Made by a program: the position numbers and the translations under genes | Part shown: piece after piece, positions 35,001-36,700 of the stretch | Position numbering within the stretch: position 1 is the stretch's first letter | Layout of the letters: the number at the start of each line of letters is the position of its first letter | From: an uncultured Demequina sp. | GTDB lineage: Bacteria > Actinomycetota > Actinomycetes > Actinomycetales > Demequinaceae | Assembly: GCA_937925595.1 (NCBI GenBank) | Contig: CALALQ010000406.1 | Span: 1 to 36,700, forward strand | Direction of reading: 5' to 3' | Length of the DNA: 36,700 nucleotides | The notes under the pieces: model-generated | Seen by the model: only the letters and a program-made list of their open reading frames with translations | What the model was told of the DNA's origin: nothing | Databases searched by the model: none

Positions 35001-36183
35001 CGAGCAGCGCGTGCCGATCACCGGCGCGGCCGACCCGACCTGGTCCCCCGACGGCACGACGCTCGCGTTCGCCCGCTGGGACGGCGACGAGACCGAGATC
35101 TACACCGTGCGCCTCGACGGCTCCGGCCTGCGGCGCGTCACCACGGGCATGGAGACCGCGCGCGAGCCGGCGTGGTCGCCCGACGGCCAGTGGATCGCGT
35201 TCACGCGCGGGGACGAGACGAAGGGCGTGTGGGTCATCCGGCCCGACGGCACGGGCCTGCGTCGCCTCAGCGACGATGCCGAGTCCCCCGCGTGGTCGCC
35301 CGACAGCCAGCGGCTCGCGTTCGTCAGCGGCCGCGACCACCCGTACGGGCGCGAGGTCTACACCGTCCGCCCGGACGGCGGGGGCCTGCGCCGGATGACC
35401 TACAACGGCGGCTGGAAGCAGTTCACCGCGTGGCGCCCGCGGGCGTGGTCGCTGGAGCCGGTGCCGCCCACGTGCACCGACACGACGGTCACGACGCGGC
35501 GCGACCAGGCGGTGCGGATCGCGCTGCCGTGCTCGGACGCGAACGGCGACCTGCTGACGCTGTCGGTCGTCTCGGGCCCGCAGCACGGGACGGTGTCGGG
35601 CGTCGACGCGAGCGGCGCGGTCCGCTACCAGCCCGCGCCCGGGTTCACAGGCCAGGACGCGTTCACGGTCGAGGCCTCCGACGGCACGTCGACGGCCCGG
35701 GCGCGGGTCACCGTCCTCGTCCAGGACCCGCCGCCGCCTCCGCCGCCGCCCGCCCCGGCCCCGCCCGGCGGCATCGGGCAGGTGACGACCGGGACGCCCG
35801 GAACGCCGGCGCCGCCCAAGAACTCCGGTGGTGGCGGCGGGACGCGCCTGCCCGCGACCTGCGTGACCGACGTGCGCACGGGCCGCTGCATCGTCGAGGT
35901 CGGCTGCCCGCTCGGGGGCGCGAACTGCGTCGGCCGCTTCACCGAGGCGGGTGCCGTGCGCAAGGCGAGCATCGCCGCGGCCTCGCGCTACCTGAAGCCG
36001 GTGAAGGCGACGATCAAGCCCGGCAAGCGCAAGAAGGTCGCGCTCAAGCTCAACGCGAAGGGGCGCAAAGTGCTCAAGCGCAAGGGCAAGCTCGTCGTCC
36101 GCGTGCGCGTCGAGGTGCGCCAGGGCGGCAAGGTCGTCCAGCGCACGACCAAGAAGGTGACGTTCAAGGTGCGCCGCCGCTAG
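29086..36183 (+). CDS. giant secreted mosaic protein: metallopeptidase, lipase-like domain and TolB-like propeller
   Basis: 2365 aa from ATG 29086, giving a Sec signal peptide (cleavage near ANTDAAAQ). Domains in order: FTP/PepSY-like propeptide (about 60-250); fungalysin-like zinc peptidase with HEHAH (440-444) and third ligand in DEGLAD (E470); carboxypeptidase-regulatory-like domain (about 640-730); discoidin-like domain (730-878); PKD (880-965); HAF-type repeats (976-1285, e.g. DLGTFGGRRSQAIGIN); a beta domain; alpha/beta hydrolase (from LVLVHGM near 1418) with S1502 in AHSMGG, D1593 and H1615; a beta domain; about five PD40/TolB repeats (1885-2120, WSPDG); cadherin/Ig-like domain (2126-2215); poly-Pro linker; basic beta domain at the C-terminus. 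Both active sites look complete. An extracellular, possibly wall-attached degradative enzyme is inferred. Confidence 0.9.
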   Translation: MPKSSPFGRVSAAALLALSLAFAALPFAANTDAAAQTKRSTAKPAAAKLQRTAPVPRAQQAARNKLRDQLGRAGLVQTDKRTGGVRAAAKLDGFLTKPNRGARAAIIALDYVKQHRDAFGLSNEALSTLKLEDETRSNGITHLRWVQRIDGVSFIDGDLRASVTQDGRLLHITGGAHPSLTNVDTTPNVTREQAIDAAKGESASLVITTATGTPRLAWRVVRTTTTKAEDVLIDAHTQQQLRRTDRLSDAIGTAYRHYPGAPQGGSPETVQLDDWLLTAAPSDLTHGKQATVTADVNGNDTIDANEQIYAKPDGSFEHARYAWRNPFCPPAGCSWDPRLPYSYEVNQNHFGTQAFVSIHRFADHLAQPPIQFEGFTNNGRIDARVLVNAEGRNGGIPVNNASMFTPPAPQSPQMRMYLWKDTGQGYTSGHASDDASVVHHEHAHGFVQRTVTDAQGWGALTLRQSKALDEGLADVYALDFLVGEGLITDTPTPGEVRVAPFLDPKGKARTMPIDCPTTATTAPCKNGYTFKALGNVDPDGPEEHADGEVMAQTLWDLRTRLDDPERFRLLLTEALRMVPIEPTFLDLRNAILLADTATGGTHRTAIWATFAQRGMGFYASTQDGNDVDPTENFDTPPTTGTATLRGTIRDRESGELLPGARVRLAGHETTDGALNGLRATTDENGRYEITNVPPGTYPGLTVARDGFETTVKDNVIIDGNGGTAGVTLRKNWAHFGWHSTITDAEGPDHTDEGCGPNAAIDGEPLTGWAVETAPERSFTLWLPEEVRLTSVAIVPRPGCGLGESALPETITVESSGNRGLVWNDVGTLQPAGKGMHDAHELRPTAPLENVRQLRITLRARTDQGPYLGLGDLRVFATTNVAPRASFSFTPSNPEVMDRIELDARSSTPGSHPIVAYRWDFHGDGRYDTPWQTTPDMTDIAGFPGRKTIALQIKDAAGETDTVRHTFWVGRSVEISDLGALDGNNASRAIFPTRNGTIAGSSHTGDAQAKQAARYRGGAWERLEPLQNTPAPHSVAYQSNDADQTVGFSAPSATGDERAVLWTGTTPTDLGTFGGRRSQAIGINASGTIVGFAYDEQQQPRAFIKRPGGPLEDIQELAGIPEHERKPSMATKINDDGSVVGCLQFENYACTGDAAFIFKNNTLTRLSSLDGNAAALHVTNGDWPVGWSETLGGTHAVQWIGTIPLDLGTLGGPNSSALALNGPTIVGYAEDGFGRRRATKWEAEEPTDLNDLVRDTGWVLEEAEGINERGEVTGTGLIDGERHGFMLNLGPCRVCVEDVEFEERDVPSTDWKPVGTDGTVDGNLVRITATVRNDDDQPHIFRVRFADQDTDEELPGSGETVALNPGEHERVQLEWDTDGLAWDAGKPMPARVIRVQAKLGHTVYDTHRAALDVRPRPLVLVHGMLADAATWSEYRGFAERAHPGWEAFAVGDGRAPGTMRTGDWFALTQRPYTIASNARILAEYVRGVRDQEDAEYVDLVAHSMGGLISRQYIQDHMPASPDPERSIVRHLVQIGTPNMGSPCADTITTPQTAELRTDSVERFNRAVTDRRNVKFSIFAGDPSLATCLSPEVGDGVVPLSSALWEIEDAEVDGILHTSMTGSGTVFSSYVRPRLDGRNPTGKRSKRAVEEPVPGRTRTFLAREDVTVPARGHVDVPVNVDAIGTLTADLLAGPHVSAELRAPDGTTVASTQDTALFRTLSTEDSEPGRWTVRLHSAADRPSLASVAVQLQGDPWDVDVALGGRTSGGVPIVAAIGRGRHRLTSVEVTLEEPRVRLVDDGRHGDGAAGDGCFGGVADLPEGPQVLAVSARTQTASRRHETWVDVRAGEAGVTCPPQFGPGEIVYLAGIEPFYGESVQDGRVQRFGNFPQRIGRFSFSPDGEHVAYDERGRVLIVAPVDGDEEVTVLAESEWGDRKNPVFSPDGKRLAYATDCGFDRPEESDPCGLGVMDIATRAEQRVPITGAADPTWSPDGTTLAFARWDGDETEIYTVRLDGSGLRRVTTGMETAREPAWSPDGQWIAFTRGDETKGVWVIRPDGTGLRRLSDDAESPAWSPDSQRLAFVSGRDHPYGREVYTVRPDGGGLRRMTYNGGWKQFTAWRPRAWSLEPVPPTCTDTTVTTRRDQAVRIALPCSDANGDLLTLSVVSGPQHGTVSGVDASGAVRYQPAPGFTGQDAFTVEASDGTSTARARVTVLVQDPPPPPPPPAPAPPGGIGQVTTGTPGTPAPPKNSGGGGGTRLPATCVTDVRTGRCIVEVGCPLGGANCVGRFTEAGAVRKASIAAASRYLKPVKATIKPGKRKKVALKLNAKGRKVLKRKGKLVVRVRVEVRQGGKVVQRTTKKVTFKVRRR

Positions 36184-36220
36184 CGACGAGGCGTGACGGC
36201 GGGCAGGTACCCTCGGCGTG

Positions 36221-36481
36221 ATGGCTCAACGTCGACTGCCCGCCGTCCGCGGCAAGGTGCCCTGGGCGGAGTTCCGCCGCCACGCGACCACGGCGTTTCT
36301 GATGCTGCAGGCGGGCTGGGGCGCGCTCACGCCCGCCGAGCGTGACGAGGCCAAGCGGCTGATCACCCAGTCCAAGGGGCGCCCGCGCAACCTCTCGCGC
36401 GGGGAGGCGCAGCAGCTCGGCCGGCTCGCCGCGAAGGCCGCGACCGCGGCGACTAACGCGCGTTCTCGACGACCGCGCTGA
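36221..36481 (+). CDS. small basic helical protein, function unknown
   Basis: 86 aa from ATG 36221. It is Arg/Ala-rich, with WAEFRRHATTAFLMLQAGW and a helix-rich middle (TPAERDEAKRLITQSKG), ending in RSRRPR. Composition suggests a soluble nucleic-acid or ribosome-associated protein, but there is no recognised family. It starts 37 nt after the giant gene and overlaps the convergent hydrolase gene by 29 nt. Confidence 0.7.
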   Translation: MAQRRLPAVRGKVPWAEFRRHATTAFLMLQAGWGALTPAERDEAKRLITQSKGRPRNLSRGEAQQLGRLAAKAATAATNARSRRPR

Positions 36482-36700
36482 TGATCCGCGGCCACGCTCC
36501 CGGCGGGAGGTCGTGGCCGAGCCCCTCGATCAGCTCCAGGCGCGCGCCCGGGATGGCGGCCGCGGTGGCCCGGCCGCCCGATGGCGCGCACATCCGGTCC
36601 GCGGTCCCGTGGATGACGACCGTCGGGGCGGTGATGGTGCCGAGGGCGGCGGTGCGGTCGCCGGCGCGCCGGAACGCGCGGTGCTGGCGGCGGCGCCCGG
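36453..36700 (-). CDS. alpha/beta hydrolase, C-terminal part (5' end outside window)
   Basis: The last 81 residues of an alpha/beta hydrolase. PTVVIHGTADRMCAP carries the acid residue of the catalytic triad (the Asp in HGTADRM), and LELIEGLGHDLPP carries the catalytic His. The nucleophile serine lies beyond the window edge. The stop is TAG at 36453-36455. Substrate unknown; an esterase or TAP-like hydrolase is likely. Confidence 0.85.
   Translation of the reverse strand, partial: GRRRQHRAFRRAGDRTAALGTITAPTVVIHGTADRMCAPSGGRATAAAIPGARLELIEGLGHDLPPGAWPRIISAVVENAR

Noticed and set aside
35731..35860. Proline/glycine-rich repeat near the end of the giant gene as a DNA repeat element or frameshift
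   Set aside because: The frame stays open on both sides and continues into a basic beta domain; it is a poly-Pro/Gly linker between domains.

Overview
The window is very GC-rich, with strong G/C preference at third codon positions, GTG/TTG starts, and many 1-4 nt start/stop overlaps. It reads as an actinobacterial chromosome. Large secreted proteins with Lys/Arg-rich C-terminal beta domains (3672-5042 and 29086-36183) and a bsaP-like gene inside the biotin operon suggest a soil lineage such as Solirubrobacterales/Thermoleophilia. That placement is inference; no rRNA is present.

Left part, 1-15712 (chromosomal). A truncated response regulator diverges from a MatB/FadD36-like acyl-CoA synthetase, which is followed by a membrane GGDEF-EAL protein. 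A minus-strand run then reads GNAT acetyltransferase, membrane metallophosphoesterase, bioA, bioD, bioB, bsaP, bioF, terC. The bio genes are joined by stop/start overlaps. Between bioF and terC lies a possible yybP-ykoY-type (Mn2+) riboswitch whose 3' strand can also pair with the terC Shine-Dalgarno. Divergent from this run are an IlvD/Edd-type sugar-acid dehydratase and a translationally coupled LhgO-type FAD oxidase, then tRNA-Thr(GGT).

Middle part, 15764-24851 (mobile element). A 43-bp direct repeat of the tRNA-Thr 3' half (attL/attR) bounds an element of about 9.05 kb. It resembles an actinomycete integrative and conjugative element (AICE): GntR repressor with two inverted operators, a small SCO3933-like protein, a coupled 19-codon ORF, FtsK/TraB-type translocase, HUH replication initiator, excisionase and tyrosine integrase. 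The last five are chained by overlaps. The left side carries cargo: a HTH protein of unknown function and an unusual GNAT acetyltransferase fused to a multi-pass membrane domain. Possible integrase arm sites lie at both ends.

Right part, 24852-36700. Next to attR sit a PD-(D/E)xK-like small protein and a divergent PLD-helicase-DUF3427 protein, a plausible defence pair outside the current att boundaries. A 2365-residue secreted mosaic protein follows, combining a metallopeptidase, a serine lipase/esterase-like domain and a TolB-like propeller. The window ends with a small basic protein and the 3' end of an alpha/beta hydrolase gene. I saw no CRISPR array, rRNA or insertion sequence.
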